Shown here: positions 41,752 through 50,920 of the stretch, one piece after another
Numbering within the stretch: the first letter of the stretch is position 1
Layout of the letters: each line of letters opens with the position of its first letter
Origin: Bacillota bacterium
Lineage (GTDB): Bacteria > Bacillota > Clostridia > Lachnospirales > Bianqueaceae
Length of the DNA: 64,000 nt
Direction of reading: 5' to 3'
NCBI GenBank assembly: GCA_017620135.1
Contig: JAFZQZ010000101.1
Span: forward strand, 1-64,000
Notes under the pieces: generated by a model
Database searches by the model: none
Told to the model about the DNA's origin: nothing
What the model saw: only the letters and a program-made list of their open reading frames with translations
Position numbers and translations under genes: made by a program

Positions 41752-42429
41752 TCAGTTTTCCATCAGGTGGTTTTTTTCCATATTAGCGGCGGAAGCACGC
41801 ACATGTTCGATCATCAGGGATCCCGCGTTTTCAGGATCTTTTCTTTTCATCGCTTCCAGGATCGCCCGATGTTCTTTCAGCATCTGCTCGGCTCTTCCGG
41901 GTTCTCTGATCGATCTTTCCCGAATGTTCTCCGCGTAGGCATGCAGCTCTTTCAGGATCTTCTGAAGCATCCGGCTGCCCGTTAATTCATAGATGGTCCT
42001 GTGGAAACGATCGTCCATCGCGGTCACCCTGTCAAAATCACCGCGTTCGATATAGAACTCTGTCAGATCCACGATCTCACTGAGCTGTTCCATCGAAACC
42101 TCATCCGCTTTCATCGCCGCTCTTTCCGCAGCCCGTCCTTCCAGAAGAGAACGGATCTCATAGATGTCCTCGATATCGGACCGTCCGATCCCCACGACGA
42201 GGGCTCCGCGATTGGGACGAAGCTCCAGAAGCCCTTCGGATTCCAGCTGTTTAAAGGCTTCTCTCACCGGGGTACGGCTGACCCCGAGTTCCTTCGCGAC
42301 TTCTCCTTCTGTCACCGCTTCTCCCGGCGTATACTTGCCGGAAAGGATCTTGCGGCGTATCTGATAATAAACGGATTCCGCCAGGTTGACAGGCTGACGG
42401 AGGATCTCCTGATTCAGATCATTCTTCAT
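41752..42429 (-). CDS. GntR-family transcriptional regulator, FCD (FadR) subfamily
   Basis: The protein (225 residues from MKNDLNQEILRQPV) has an N-terminal winged helix (GEVAKELGVSRTPVREAFKQLESEGLLELRPNRGALV, about residues 42-80) and a C-terminal all-helical FCD domain with metal-binding His residues in DDRFHRTI, LKEHRAIL and MIEHVRAS. FCD regulators bind small organic acids. The open frame begins at a TTG six codons earlier, but the ATG at 42429 behind AAGG fits better. It overlaps the end of the citrate synthase-like gene and probably controls this operon through the palindrome at 43874-43895. Citrate or another tricarboxylate is a reasonable effector guess. Confidence 0.9.
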   Translation of the reverse strand: MKNDLNQEILRQPVNLAESVYYQIRRKILSGKYTPGEAVTEGEVAKELGVSRTPVREAFKQLESEGLLELRPNRGALVVGIGRSDIEDIYEIRSLLEGRAAERAAMKADEVSMEQLSEIVDLTEFYIERGDFDRVTAMDDRFHRTIYELTGSRMLQKILKELHAYAENIRERSIREPGRAEQMLKEHRAILEAMKRKDPENAGSLMIEHVRASAANMEKNHLMEN

Positions 42430-43849
42430 TTCCGTTACCTTCGGCAAGTTTTTCCGCTACGATTGTCAGCTGAGCTTTCAGTTCGTCATCTGTGATCGCG
42501 GTGACCCTTCCTTCCGCGTACTGCTTGTCGACCCAGGTTTTCAGCTCGGTCACCAGCGGATCCTTCTTATCGATCGCCGCTTCTCCGGTCAGTTTCAGAT
42601 GGGTATTGATCCAGATCGCGATACCGGAAGCTCCGGAAGTATTGCTGATCATCACTTTGGGCGGACGGTTCAGCAGTTTTCCTGTATCGAAGATGTTGTA
42701 GACCTCTTCGTTTTTCAGAAGTCCGTCGGCATGTACACCGGCTCTTGTCACGTTGAAATCCGCTCCGACGAAAGGCGTTCTCGGAGGGATCTTATATCCG
42801 ATCTCTTTTTCGTAATATTCCGCGATCTCGGTAATGACCGTGGGATCCATTCCGTCCAGTGTTCCTTTGAGCTGGGCGTATTCCATGACCATTGCCTCCA
42901 GCGGGCAGTTGCCGGTCCTTTCTCCGATACCAAGCAGGGAACAGTTGACGCCGGAAGCGCCATAGAGCCAGGCAGTCGTGGAATTGGATACGGCCTTGTA
43001 GAAATCGTTATGCCCGTGGAACTCCAGCAAAGAAGAAGGCATGTGGGCATAATGACGAAGACCGTAAATGATACCGGGAATACTTCTCGGAAGCGCCACA
43101 CCGGGAGTCCCTACTCCGTATCCCAGCGTATCACAGGCGCGGATCTTGATAGGGACGCCGGTCTCAACCATCAGCTTGTGCAGCTCCGTAACGAACGGAA
43201 CGACGAATCCGTAGAAATCCGCGCGTGTAATATCTTCAAAATGACAGCGCGGCTTAATACCGGCGTCGATGCAGTCCTTGACGACGCCAAGATAATGATC
43301 GATGGCCTGCCGGCGGTTCATCTTCAACTTATAGAAGATGTGATAATCCGAACAGCTGACCAGGATACCGGTCTCCTTCAGACCGATCTCCCGCACTAAT
43401 TTGAAATCCTCTTTGCTCGCACGGATCCAGCTCGTGATCTCGGGAAACTCATATCCCTTCTCCAGACACTGATATACCGCAGCCCTGTCCTTGCGGCTGT
43501 AAAGGAAGAATTCGCTCTGCCGGATGATCCCTTTCGGGCCTCCCAGACGGTGAAGCATCTCAAACAGATGGACGATCTGCTCCGTGGTATAGGGCTCTCT
43601 GGACTGCTGTCCGTCCCGGAACGTAGTATCGGTGATCCAGATATCCTTCGGCATATGCATGGGAACCAGCCGCTGGTTGAACATCATTTTCGGAACTTCT
43701 TCGTAGTTGAAGAGCATCCGGTAGAGATTGGGCTGTTCCACATTCTGCAGCGCATATTCAAAACTCATGAGCTCCAGAAGATTCGTCTGCGGGTTGAGTT
43801 TCAGCTCATCCTTACGGTCGGAGACATAAATATCATTCTGAAAATCCAT
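42419..43849 (-). CDS. HMGL-like Claisen-condensing enzyme, probable Re-citrate synthase
   Basis: The 476-residue TIM-barrel protein has ITDTTFRDGQQSREPYT near residue 73, HFEDITRADFYGFV, the metal-binding HGHND pair and GERTGNCPLEAMVMEYAQLKG. This is the isopropylmalate/homocitrate synthase superfamily. It lacks the C-terminal LeuA regulatory domain and resembles the clostridial Re-type citrate synthases that work with aconitase and isocitrate dehydrogenase. Operon context with both of those supports that call; 2-isopropylmalate or homocitrate synthase remains possible from sequence alone. The ATG at 43849 follows GGAGG by six bases. Confidence 0.82.
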   Translation of the reverse strand: MDFQNDIYVSDRKDELKLNPQTNLLELMSFEYALQNVEQPNLYRMLFNYEEVPKMMFNQRLVPMHMPKDIWITDTTFRDGQQSREPYTTEQIVHLFEMLHRLGGPKGIIRQSEFFLYSRKDRAAVYQCLEKGYEFPEITSWIRASKEDFKLVREIGLKETGILVSCSDYHIFYKLKMNRRQAIDHYLGVVKDCIDAGIKPRCHFEDITRADFYGFVVPFVTELHKLMVETGVPIKIRACDTLGYGVGTPGVALPRSIPGIIYGLRHYAHMPSSLLEFHGHNDFYKAVSNSTTAWLYGASGVNCSLLGIGERTGNCPLEAMVMEYAQLKGTLDGMDPTVITEIAEYYEKEIGYKIPPRTPFVGADFNVTRAGVHADGLLKNEEVYNIFDTGKLLNRPPKVMISNTSGASGIAIWINTHLKLTGEAAIDKKDPLVTELKTWVDKQYAEGRVTAITDDELKAQLTIVAEKLAEGNGNEE

Positions 43850-43873
43850 ACGAAACCTCCAAAAAAGAACTTT

Positions 43874-43907
43874 GTATAATTGTATACAATTATACTTGTA
43901 TGGTCAA
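43874..43907 (-). promoter_or_regulatory. Promoter of the citrate/isocitrate operon with a 22-bp palindromic operator
   Basis: On the minus strand TTGACC (43902-43907) and TACAAT (43879-43884) are 17 bases apart. A perfect 22-bp palindrome (43874-43895, core TTGTATACAA) covers the -10 region and the spacer. Its core matches the usual look of FCD-type GntR operators, so the operon-encoded GntR protein is the likely repressor. Confidence 0.8.
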
Positions 43908-43926
43908 TTGTGCAAGTTAAACGAAA

Positions 43927-43977
43927 GAATAAACCTCTGTGCTTTAATTTTCGTAAAACACAGAGGTTTTTTTAGAG
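43927..43977 (-). terminator. Terminator after the GH3 gene
   Basis: AACCTCTGTG (43932-43941) and CACAGAGGTT (43959-43968) pair perfectly. On the minus strand it follows the GH3 stop directly and is trailed by TTTATTCTTT; on the plus strand it would be followed by a run of seven T. It isolates the GH3 gene from the citrate operon promoter. Confidence 0.8.
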
Positions 43978-43978
43978 A

Positions 43979-46057
43979 TCAACAGGTTATTTCAATATAT
44001 CCGCTGCCCGAAAGCAGGCAGCTTCTCGGATCCGGCGCGTGATCGCTGATCTTCAGCCGGATCGTTCCTTCATGTGGTATCCTGGCCCCGTCTTCACAGA
44101 CGATCATGAGCCAGTAGGGATCGATCTTTGTTTGTATGGTCTTTCTCTCTTTGGGTTCAAGGGTGACTCTCTGTGAACAGACAAGCTGACGGATCGGTGT
44201 TTTGCTTTTCTCTCCTTCCCATTCGGCGAATACCATGACCGGCATCGAAACAGGTTTTTCATGCGGATTGGAGATCGTGATCTTCAGTATTTCCTTCTCC
44301 AGGGCCGCCTCTTCGATGGAAAGTTTTCGGAAGCTGAGTCCGAATCCGAAGGGATATCTGGGCTCTTCCCGGAAGAACCGGTAGGTTTTGCCTTCCATCC
44401 GGTAATCTTCGAAATCCCAGCTGACCTGTTCGTTATAATAGAAGGTTTCCGGCAGTCTTCCCGTAGGATCGACCCGTCCGGACAGCACGCCGGCGATCGC
44501 CCGGCCGCCGTACGCGCCAGGGTACCATGCTTGGATCAGCGCGCCGGCATATCGTTCATCGTCTCCCAGATCCAGCGCTCCGCCGGAAAGAAGGACCACG
44601 ACCAGTTTTTTCGCGGCCGGGGCGACGGCCGATAGCAGTCTTTGCTGTGAAGCGGGAAGCAGAAGGTTCGGTTTGTCCCCTGCTCCGTATTCATTGGACG
44701 CGTCGCCCTGTTCCCCTTCGATGGAAGGATCGAGACCAAGACAGAGGATCGTCACATCCGCCGCTTTTGCGAACGCGACCGCTTCCGGTACCTGATCATC
44801 CGGCACACGGCTCATGGCTTCGATCCGGTCTTTATAAAGATGCGCGCCATCCGCGCCAAGGATCGCGGCGTCAGGGAATTCTTCCCGGATCCCCTGAAGG
44901 ACGGTCACGGTTTCATCCGCGGTCCCATGATAGTTTCCTTCCAGTACCGTCACGCTCCGGGCATTCGGTCCGATGACTGCGATGGTCTTCGGATCTTTCA
45001 GCGGAAGGAGTCCGTCATTTTTAAGAAGAACGAGTGCTTCTTCCGAAGCAAGCTCTGACAGCCGGTTCCATTCCGGTTTTTTCCTGATCCATCGGCGGAT
45101 CGCTTCTTCCGCCTGAAAAGGTCCGTCCATCTCCAGCCGGAAACGGATAGTCAGAAGATCCTCCACGGCCTGATCGATCATTTCTTCACTGACATAGCCT
45201 TTATGTACGGCTTCATTCAGATATCCGTAGAGACTGCCGCAGTTGAGCTCACAGCCTGCCTGGGCGGCTTTGCCGGCGGCTTCGGCTTTTGTATCGGTAT
45301 AATGATGGAACTCATAGATATCCTGGATCGCACCGCAGTCGGAAACGATATATCCGTCGAATCCCCATTCCTTACGAATGACTTCCTGCAAAAGTTCCCT
45401 GTGCGCGCTGGCGGGAATACCGCCGATCGCGTTATAGGCTGTCATAATGCCGCTGACATCCGCGTCTTTGACGACTCTCTCGAAGGCCGGCAGATAGGTC
45501 TCAAAAAGATCTTTCCTGGAAACGACCGCGTTGAACCCGTGCCGGGTCGCTTCCGGTCCGGAATGCGCCGCCAGGTGTTTACAGCAGGCTGAAGCCGTCA
45601 GATGATCCGGATCTTCTCCCTGAAGACCCCGAACGAATTCTGTGCCCATCCGGGAAGTCAGATAGGGATCCTCTCCATAGGTCTCATGGGCTCTGCCCCA
45701 GCGGGGATCGCGGACGATATTGATATTGGGCGACCAGTAGGTCAGCCCCTGATAGATCCCGCTCTTCCCCTCGCTTTTGTAGATCTCATGAATGATCCTT
45801 CCTTCTTCGGCAACGACCTGTCCGATCTTTCGGACAAGCGCCGGATCAAAGGACGCCGCCAGGGCGATCGACTGCGGAAACACCGTCGCCCGGCCGGATC
45901 TTGCGACTCCATGAAGCGCTTCGTTCCACCAGTTATAGGCCGGAATGCCGAGTTCTGGCAGTCCCGGCGCTTCATAAAGCATCTGCGCGGTTTTTTCTTC
46001 CAGCGTCATCCGCCGGACCAGCTCTCTTGCTTTCGCGCGGGCAGTTCTTTTATTCAT
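43979..46057 (-). CDS. Glycoside hydrolase family 3 protein, beta-xylosidase/beta-glucosidase type
   Basis: The 692-residue protein has the two-domain GH3 core and a C-terminal fibronectin III-like domain. The N-terminal barrel contains PAYNWWNEALHGVARSGRATVFPQ, RDPRWGRAHETYGEDPYLTSR, SACCKHLAAHSG and the nucleophile in YIVSDCGAI (Asp240). The SDCGAI and NWWNEALHGVA forms are typical of beta-xylosidase-like GH3 enzymes. No signal peptide is present, so it should act on imported oligosaccharides in the cytoplasm. No transporter for a sugar sits beside it; it follows a P-type ATPase gene by two bases, which says little about substrate. Confidence 0.9.
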   Translation of the reverse strand: MNKRTARAKARELVRRMTLEEKTAQMLYEAPGLPELGIPAYNWWNEALHGVARSGRATVFPQSIALAASFDPALVRKIGQVVAEEGRIIHEIYKSEGKSGIYQGLTYWSPNINIVRDPRWGRAHETYGEDPYLTSRMGTEFVRGLQGEDPDHLTASACCKHLAAHSGPEATRHGFNAVVSRKDLFETYLPAFERVVKDADVSGIMTAYNAIGGIPASAHRELLQEVIRKEWGFDGYIVSDCGAIQDIYEFHHYTDTKAEAAGKAAQAGCELNCGSLYGYLNEAVHKGYVSEEMIDQAVEDLLTIRFRLEMDGPFQAEEAIRRWIRKKPEWNRLSELASEEALVLLKNDGLLPLKDPKTIAVIGPNARSVTVLEGNYHGTADETVTVLQGIREEFPDAAILGADGAHLYKDRIEAMSRVPDDQVPEAVAFAKAADVTILCLGLDPSIEGEQGDASNEYGAGDKPNLLLPASQQRLLSAVAPAAKKLVVVLLSGGALDLGDDERYAGALIQAWYPGAYGGRAIAGVLSGRVDPTGRLPETFYYNEQVSWDFEDYRMEGKTYRFFREEPRYPFGFGLSFRKLSIEEAALEKEILKITISNPHEKPVSMPVMVFAEWEGEKSKTPIRQLVCSQRVTLEPKERKTIQTKIDPYWLMIVCEDGARIPHEGTIRLKISDHAPDPRSCLLSGSGYIEITC

Positions 46058-46058
46058 T

Positions 46059-48569
46059 TCATTCCTTTGTCTTCTTGCTGTTTACATGATGGACCATCCG
46101 CGATACCAGAGAGATCGGATAAGCGATCACCTTGACGATCCCTTTATAGGCTTTCGGCTGATCCTCCCACTCATCGATCCGGCGGTTTCTTCTTTCCGCC
46201 TTGATCTCCTGCTTCCTTCTGGCTTTCTCGGCAGAGAGCGCCATCATTTCCGGAGAGAGCATCTTTAACCGGACCTTCTCCATGACAGAGAACAGGAAGA
46301 AGAAGATCGTCCCGTTGATCGCGCCGATCACGAGGAGGCACAGTCCTATCTTCCAGGTAAAGGCCGGGAAATTGAAGAACCAGCCAAAGAAAACGGCTCC
46401 CAGTACGATACTCGAGATCACGAAGATGAACAGCGCGAGTCTGACTTTATTGAAAGGAATGGAGATCCGGTACAGCAGGAAGACGCAGGTCATCGACGTG
46501 AGCAGTACCGCCAGCATGGAGATTTCCTCATACTCCAGCCGGAAGATCGCGCCGGCCGCGTAGACCAGCAGCACGCCGATCGCCATTGTCACACCGCCGG
46601 AAAGCGCACGCGTGATGATATTGTAGAAGAAGTTACCGCTGATCCGTTCGCGGTTGGGCTCCAGCGCCAGGATCAGGGACGGGATCCCGATCGTCAGTGT
46701 ACTGATAAACGACATCTGAACAGGTTGGAAAGGATACTGCCAGCTGACGATCGTAAACAGGATACCGATCAGCATCGCGAAGATCGTTTTCGTCAGGAAC
46801 ATGGAAGCGCTCCGCTGGATATTGTTGATGGAGCGGCGTCCTTCCGCTACGACCTCCGGCATGGAGCTGAAATCGTCCGTCGTCAGGACCAGCTGTGCTG
46901 TATTTCTCGCTGCCTCCGAACCGGATGCCATTGCCACGGAACAATCGGACTCTTTCATGGCCAGTACATCATTGACGCCGTCACCGGTCATCGCGACCGT
47001 ATGCCCCTGTTTCTGCAGAGCTCGGATCAGCTGTCTCTTCTGGGCCGGCGTTACCCGTCCGAATATCGTATAAGCGGCGACCGCGTGATCCATATCCTGA
47101 TCCGTGACCAGGGTCCTGGCGTCCACACATCGGCCTTCCACGGGGATCCCTGCCTTTTCAGCGATCTGCGCGACTGTCGCGACTCCGTCACCGGAAATGA
47201 CTTTCAGATCCACGCCCTGTTCCTGGAAATATCGGATCGTATCCGGTGCTTCTTTCCGGATCTCATCCTGGATCAGCAGGACGCCGATCGGTTTGATCAC
47301 AGAGGGCAGGTTTCCTTCTTCATCGAAGGGTTCCGGTGATGTGGCCAGCAGGAGCACACGATTCGTGCCGATTCTGGAACGAAACGCCTTTTCGATCTCG
47401 GCATAGCGGTCTTTCAGGATCATTTCCCCGGCGCCCATGATGTAGGTCGTCCCGTTTTCCAGCGTTACACCGGACCATTTTTTCTCGGAAGAAAAGCTGA
47501 CGACCCGGCTTGCTGCCGGTGGGTTCTCCATAGGAAACGCTTCACGAATGGCGGTAAGCGTAGGACTCTCATCTTTGGAACAGGCGGCCAGCGCGGCGAA
47601 TCCGTAGCTTAGCTCCTCTTTTCCTGTCTGCCCGAATCCAAGAAGCCCGCTCACTTTCATGGCGCCGCTGGTGATCGTACCGGTCTTATCCAGACACAGC
47701 ACATCGACTCTGGCCAGTGTCTCGATGCAGTATAACTGCTGTACCAGTACCTGCCGCTGGGACAGACGAATGACAGCGACTGCCAGTACGGAACTGGTCA
47801 GCAGCATCAGGCCTTCGGGGATCATACTGATCAGTCCGGCTACTGTTCCGACCACTGCACTCTGGGTAGTCGCTTCGGCAAGCGACAGCTGATTGATAAA
47901 AAGCAATGCTCCAAGAGGGACCAGCAGACAGGAGATGATCGTTATGATCTTTTTCAGTGTCCGCATGATCTCGGACTCGGCCTTTTTCACTCGTTTGGCT
48001 TCCTGAGAGATCTTGGCGGCAAATGATTCTTTTCCTACACGGATCAGTTTCGCGTAGCAGTCACCGGCTGAAAGAAAGCTCCCGGAAAACAGTTCGTCTC
48101 CTACGGTCTTCGAGATCAGATCCGGTTCACCTGTCAAAAGGCTTTCGTTGACATCGGCACCACCGTAGACGATCCGCGCGTCCGCGGGCACCTGCGCGCC
48201 TCTTTTCAGATGGATCAGATCATCCTTGACCAGATCGTCCGACAGGATCAGCTGACGCTGTCCGTCCCGGATGGCTTCGATCTTCGCGGATACCATGATC
48301 GACAGTTTATCGACCATACGTTTGGACCGGATCTCCTGGATCACGCCAATGGCGGTATTGGAGAACACGATCCCCATAAAAAGCATATTTTTGAAACTTC
48401 CGACTGCTGCGACCGCGATGGCCAGGATCAGGTTGACGATATTGAAAAGGGTCATCGAATGTTCCCAGATGATCCGGCCGACACTCTTGGTGCCGCCGCC
48501 TGTCCGGTTCGACTGCCCCGTCGCGATCCTCTCCTCGACCTCCGCGCTGGTCAATCCTCGTAATTCCAT
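46059..48569 (-). CDS. P-type cation-transporting ATPase (CtpE-like)
   Basis: This 836-residue pump shows TGE in NESLLTGEPD, the membrane motif PEGL at residues 251-254, the phosphorylated Asp294 in CLDKTGTIT, and the hinge GDGVNDVLAMKESD. No N-terminal metal-binding domain is present; there are about ten membrane segments and a long basic C-terminal tail (EKARRKQEIKAERRNRR). The PEGLMLL membrane motif resembles mycobacterial CtpE, a calcium importer, more than heavy-metal pumps, so calcium or another hard cation is likely. It stands between the threonylcarbamoyl-AMP synthase gene and the GH3 gene with short spacing. Confidence 0.9.
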   Translation of the reverse strand: MELRGLTSAEVEERIATGQSNRTGGGTKSVGRIIWEHSMTLFNIVNLILAIAVAAVGSFKNMLFMGIVFSNTAIGVIQEIRSKRMVDKLSIMVSAKIEAIRDGQRQLILSDDLVKDDLIHLKRGAQVPADARIVYGGADVNESLLTGEPDLISKTVGDELFSGSFLSAGDCYAKLIRVGKESFAAKISQEAKRVKKAESEIMRTLKKIITIISCLLVPLGALLFINQLSLAEATTQSAVVGTVAGLISMIPEGLMLLTSSVLAVAVIRLSQRQVLVQQLYCIETLARVDVLCLDKTGTITSGAMKVSGLLGFGQTGKEELSYGFAALAACSKDESPTLTAIREAFPMENPPAASRVVSFSSEKKWSGVTLENGTTYIMGAGEMILKDRYAEIEKAFRSRIGTNRVLLLATSPEPFDEEGNLPSVIKPIGVLLIQDEIRKEAPDTIRYFQEQGVDLKVISGDGVATVAQIAEKAGIPVEGRCVDARTLVTDQDMDHAVAAYTIFGRVTPAQKRQLIRALQKQGHTVAMTGDGVNDVLAMKESDCSVAMASGSEAARNTAQLVLTTDDFSSMPEVVAEGRRSINNIQRSASMFLTKTIFAMLIGILFTIVSWQYPFQPVQMSFISTLTIGIPSLILALEPNRERISGNFFYNIITRALSGGVTMAIGVLLVYAAGAIFRLEYEEISMLAVLLTSMTCVFLLYRISIPFNKVRLALFIFVISSIVLGAVFFGWFFNFPAFTWKIGLCLLVIGAINGTIFFFLFSVMEKVRLKMLSPEMMALSAEKARRKQEIKAERRNRRIDEWEDQPKAYKGIVKVIAYPISLVSRMVHHVNSKKTKE

Positions 48570-48581
48570 TTAGGTCACTTC

Positions 48582-49640
48582 CTATTGCTTAGTTTGTTCA
48601 CTGATGCGTCTTTCGCTGGCTGCTTTAAGAAACCGGTTCATGATGGCTTCTCCCAGATCTTTTCTCTGGAAAGCTTCTCCGTAGATCTTTTCCAGTCCTT
48701 CTTCATCTGTTTTTCGAAGGCCGTCAAAGAGTTTTCTCGCGATCTCATCCATCGCGGAACCGAGTGAAACAGCCGTGATCCGCACCGGACCCAGCGAGTT
48801 CTCGACCTTTCGGATCCATTCATCCGATCCGATCAGTCCGATCTTCTGTTCTTTTCCGGCAAGATCCTGCCGGATCCAGTCCGCTATCTGATCCGGTCCC
48901 TCGTCTGTCAGGATCAGATATCCTTTCGGTGCGTAATGCCGGTATTTCATCCCCGGCGCTTTGGGAACAAGATCGCTTTGAATCCCCACGGCGGCACGCA
49001 CAGCAGGATCCACATCCACTTCGCCCACAGCCTCTTCCAGCATAGCCAGTGTGATCGCGCCCGGACGAAGGATCATGGGGACCTCTTCTGTCAGATCTAC
49101 GATCGTCGACTCCAGCCCCACCTGACACTTACCTCCATCCAGGATCAGCGGGATCTTCCCCCGCAGGTCCTCCAGTACATGCTGCGCGCTGGTCGGACTT
49201 GGTCTGCCGGAGGTGTTCGCGCTTGGCGCGACGATCGGAAGACCCGTGCTGCCGATCAGTTTCATGGCGGCGGGATGGGAAGGCATTCTGACAGCTACCG
49301 TAGATAGTCCTCCGGTCACCCGCAGCGGTACATCTTCGGTCTTCGGAAGGATGATCGTCAGCGGACCGGGCCAGTATCGTTCCATCAGGATCCTGGCTTT
49401 TTCCGGAATCTCCGTAACGATCTTACTAAGATCCATCCCCGGCGCCACATGTACGATCAGAGGGTTATCCGAGGGACGGCCCTTGGCTTCATATACACGG
49501 TCGATCCCTTCCGCAGAAAAAGCCCACGCGCCGAGGCCATAAACAGTTTCCGTAGGAAACGCGACGACCTGCCCCGATCGAAGCAGTTCTTCCGCTTTTT
49601 TCAGGGAAAAATCATCCACCGGTAACAGTTCTGTTTTCAT
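48582..49640 (-). CDS. Threonylcarbamoyl-AMP synthase (Sua5/YwlC type)
   Basis: The protein makes threonylcarbamoyl-AMP from threonine, bicarbonate and ATP, the first step of t6A37 formation in tRNAs that read ANN codons. It is 352 residues: an N-terminal YrdC domain (about 1-205, with FPTETVYGLGAWAF, YEAKGRPSDNPLIVH and PSANTSGRPSPTSAQHV) and a C-terminal Sua5 domain (GMKYRHYAPKGYLIL onward). This is the longer Sua5 form rather than short TsaC. It lies three bases after hflX and thirteen before the P-type ATPase gene. Confidence 0.93.
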   Translation of the reverse strand: MKTELLPVDDFSLKKAEELLRSGQVVAFPTETVYGLGAWAFSAEGIDRVYEAKGRPSDNPLIVHVAPGMDLSKIVTEIPEKARILMERYWPGPLTIILPKTEDVPLRVTGGLSTVAVRMPSHPAAMKLIGSTGLPIVAPSANTSGRPSPTSAQHVLEDLRGKIPLILDGGKCQVGLESTIVDLTEEVPMILRPGAITLAMLEEAVGEVDVDPAVRAAVGIQSDLVPKAPGMKYRHYAPKGYLILTDEGPDQIADWIRQDLAGKEQKIGLIGSDEWIRKVENSLGPVRITAVSLGSAMDEIARKLFDGLRKTDEEGLEKIYGEAFQRKDLGEAIMNRFLKAASERRISEQTKQ

Positions 49641-49642
49641 GT

Positions 49643-50920
49643 TTATTCTTTCACCTGAAATTTCTTGACTTTCCCAAGCAGCGGTTCTTTGATCCGGGCT
49701 CTGATCTGTATTCCCTGTTCGGTATATTCTTCACTCAGTATGACCGCTTCCTGGTGGACCTTTTCACACAGTCCCGCGTTCTGATAGGGGATCAGCAGCA
49801 GCATTTCCTGATCCCACTGATCGAGCAGCAGGTCGATGGATCGAAGTACCATCCGGATCCCGTCTTCCTCCAGCGCGCTGATCCTGAGCACCTCTTCCGC
49901 GTGATAAGACGGCGCGAGTATCTGGGCATCCTCTCCCAGCAGATCCTGCTTGTTGAGGATGGTGATGATCGGCTTATCCGCTGCTTTCAGTTCCATCAGC
50001 GTATCATAGGTCACTTTCATCTGCATTACGGCTTTGGGGTCTGAACTGTCTACGACATGCAGAAGGATATCGGCTTCACACGCTTCTTCCAGCGTAGCCC
50101 GAAAAGCATCGATCAGCTGATGCGGAAGCTTATGAATAAAACCGACCGTATCCGTAAACAGCACGCCTCGTCCGGAAGGCAGTTCCGTCCGGCGGACCGT
50201 CGTATCCAGCGTCGCGAACAGCTGATCCTCTTCCAGTACGCCCGCGCCGGTCACACGGTTGAATATGGTGGATTTTCCCGCGTTGGTGTAGCCGACCAGC
50301 GCGATAATCGGAAGATGCCCTTTTTTCCGCTGACTTCTCTCCATACCGCGGCGTTCGGCCACTTCCTTCAGCTGGCCTTTCAGCATATCGATCCTTTCCC
50401 GGATATGCCGTCTGTCCATTTCCAGCTTCGTTTCGCCGGCGCCTCTGGTATGGGTGCCAACCGCCGCTCCCTGCCGGGATAATTCCTTACCAAGTCCGGT
50501 CAGCCTTGTCAGCCGGTAATTCAGCTGAGCAAGCTCGATCTGCATCTGCCCTTCTCTGGTGGTCGCCCGCTTGGTAAAAATATCCAGGATGAGCAGTGTA
50601 CGGTCGATCACCTTGACTCCCAGTTCGTCCGTCAGGTTTTTAAGCTGCGCGGGAGAAAGTTCATCATCGCAGATGATGCCGTCCGCTCCGGTATCTTCCA
50701 GGATCTGACGGATCTCTTCCACTTTTCCGCTGCCCACATAGGTGCGGCTGCTGGGTGCCGTCAGATTCTGGATCACACGCCCGACCGCTTCCCCACCATC
50801 GGTTTCCAGCAGTTCTTCCAGTTCATCCAGGGATTTCTCCATGCTGATCTCAAAACGGCCGGTATCTACACCTACCAGGATGAACTGTTCTTTCTTTTCT
50901 TCTGTATCGTATAGTCTCAT
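49643..50920 (-). CDS. hflX: Ribosome-associated GTPase HflX
   Basis: The 425-residue protein has the HflX N-terminal domain (GRVIQNLTAPSSRTYVGSGKVEEI, DDELSPAQLKNL), a Gly/Arg-rich linker GLGKELSRQGAAVGTHTRGAGETKLEMDRR, and a GTPase domain with G1 GYTNAGKST, FATLDTTVRR, DTVGFIHKLPHQLI and NKQD. HflX splits stalled 70S or 100S ribosomes. The start overlaps the GH18 stop by four bases and the end is three bases from the Sua5 gene, so the two translation-related genes are coupled. Confidence 0.95.
   Translation of the reverse strand: MRLYDTEEKKEQFILVGVDTGRFEISMEKSLDELEELLETDGGEAVGRVIQNLTAPSSRTYVGSGKVEEIRQILEDTGADGIICDDELSPAQLKNLTDELGVKVIDRTLLILDIFTKRATTREGQMQIELAQLNYRLTRLTGLGKELSRQGAAVGTHTRGAGETKLEMDRRHIRERIDMLKGQLKEVAERRGMERSQRKKGHLPIIALVGYTNAGKSTIFNRVTGAGVLEEDQLFATLDTTVRRTELPSGRGVLFTDTVGFIHKLPHQLIDAFRATLEEACEADILLHVVDSSDPKAVMQMKVTYDTLMELKAADKPIITILNKQDLLGEDAQILAPSYHAEEVLRISALEEDGIRMVLRSIDLLLDQWDQEMLLLIPYQNAGLCEKVHQEAVILSEEYTEQGIQIRARIKEPLLGKVKKFQVKE

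Noticed and set aside
46059-48569. Heavy-metal (P1B) ATPase
   Set aside because: There is no CPx motif in the membrane and no N-terminal metal-binding domain; the membrane motif is PEGL.
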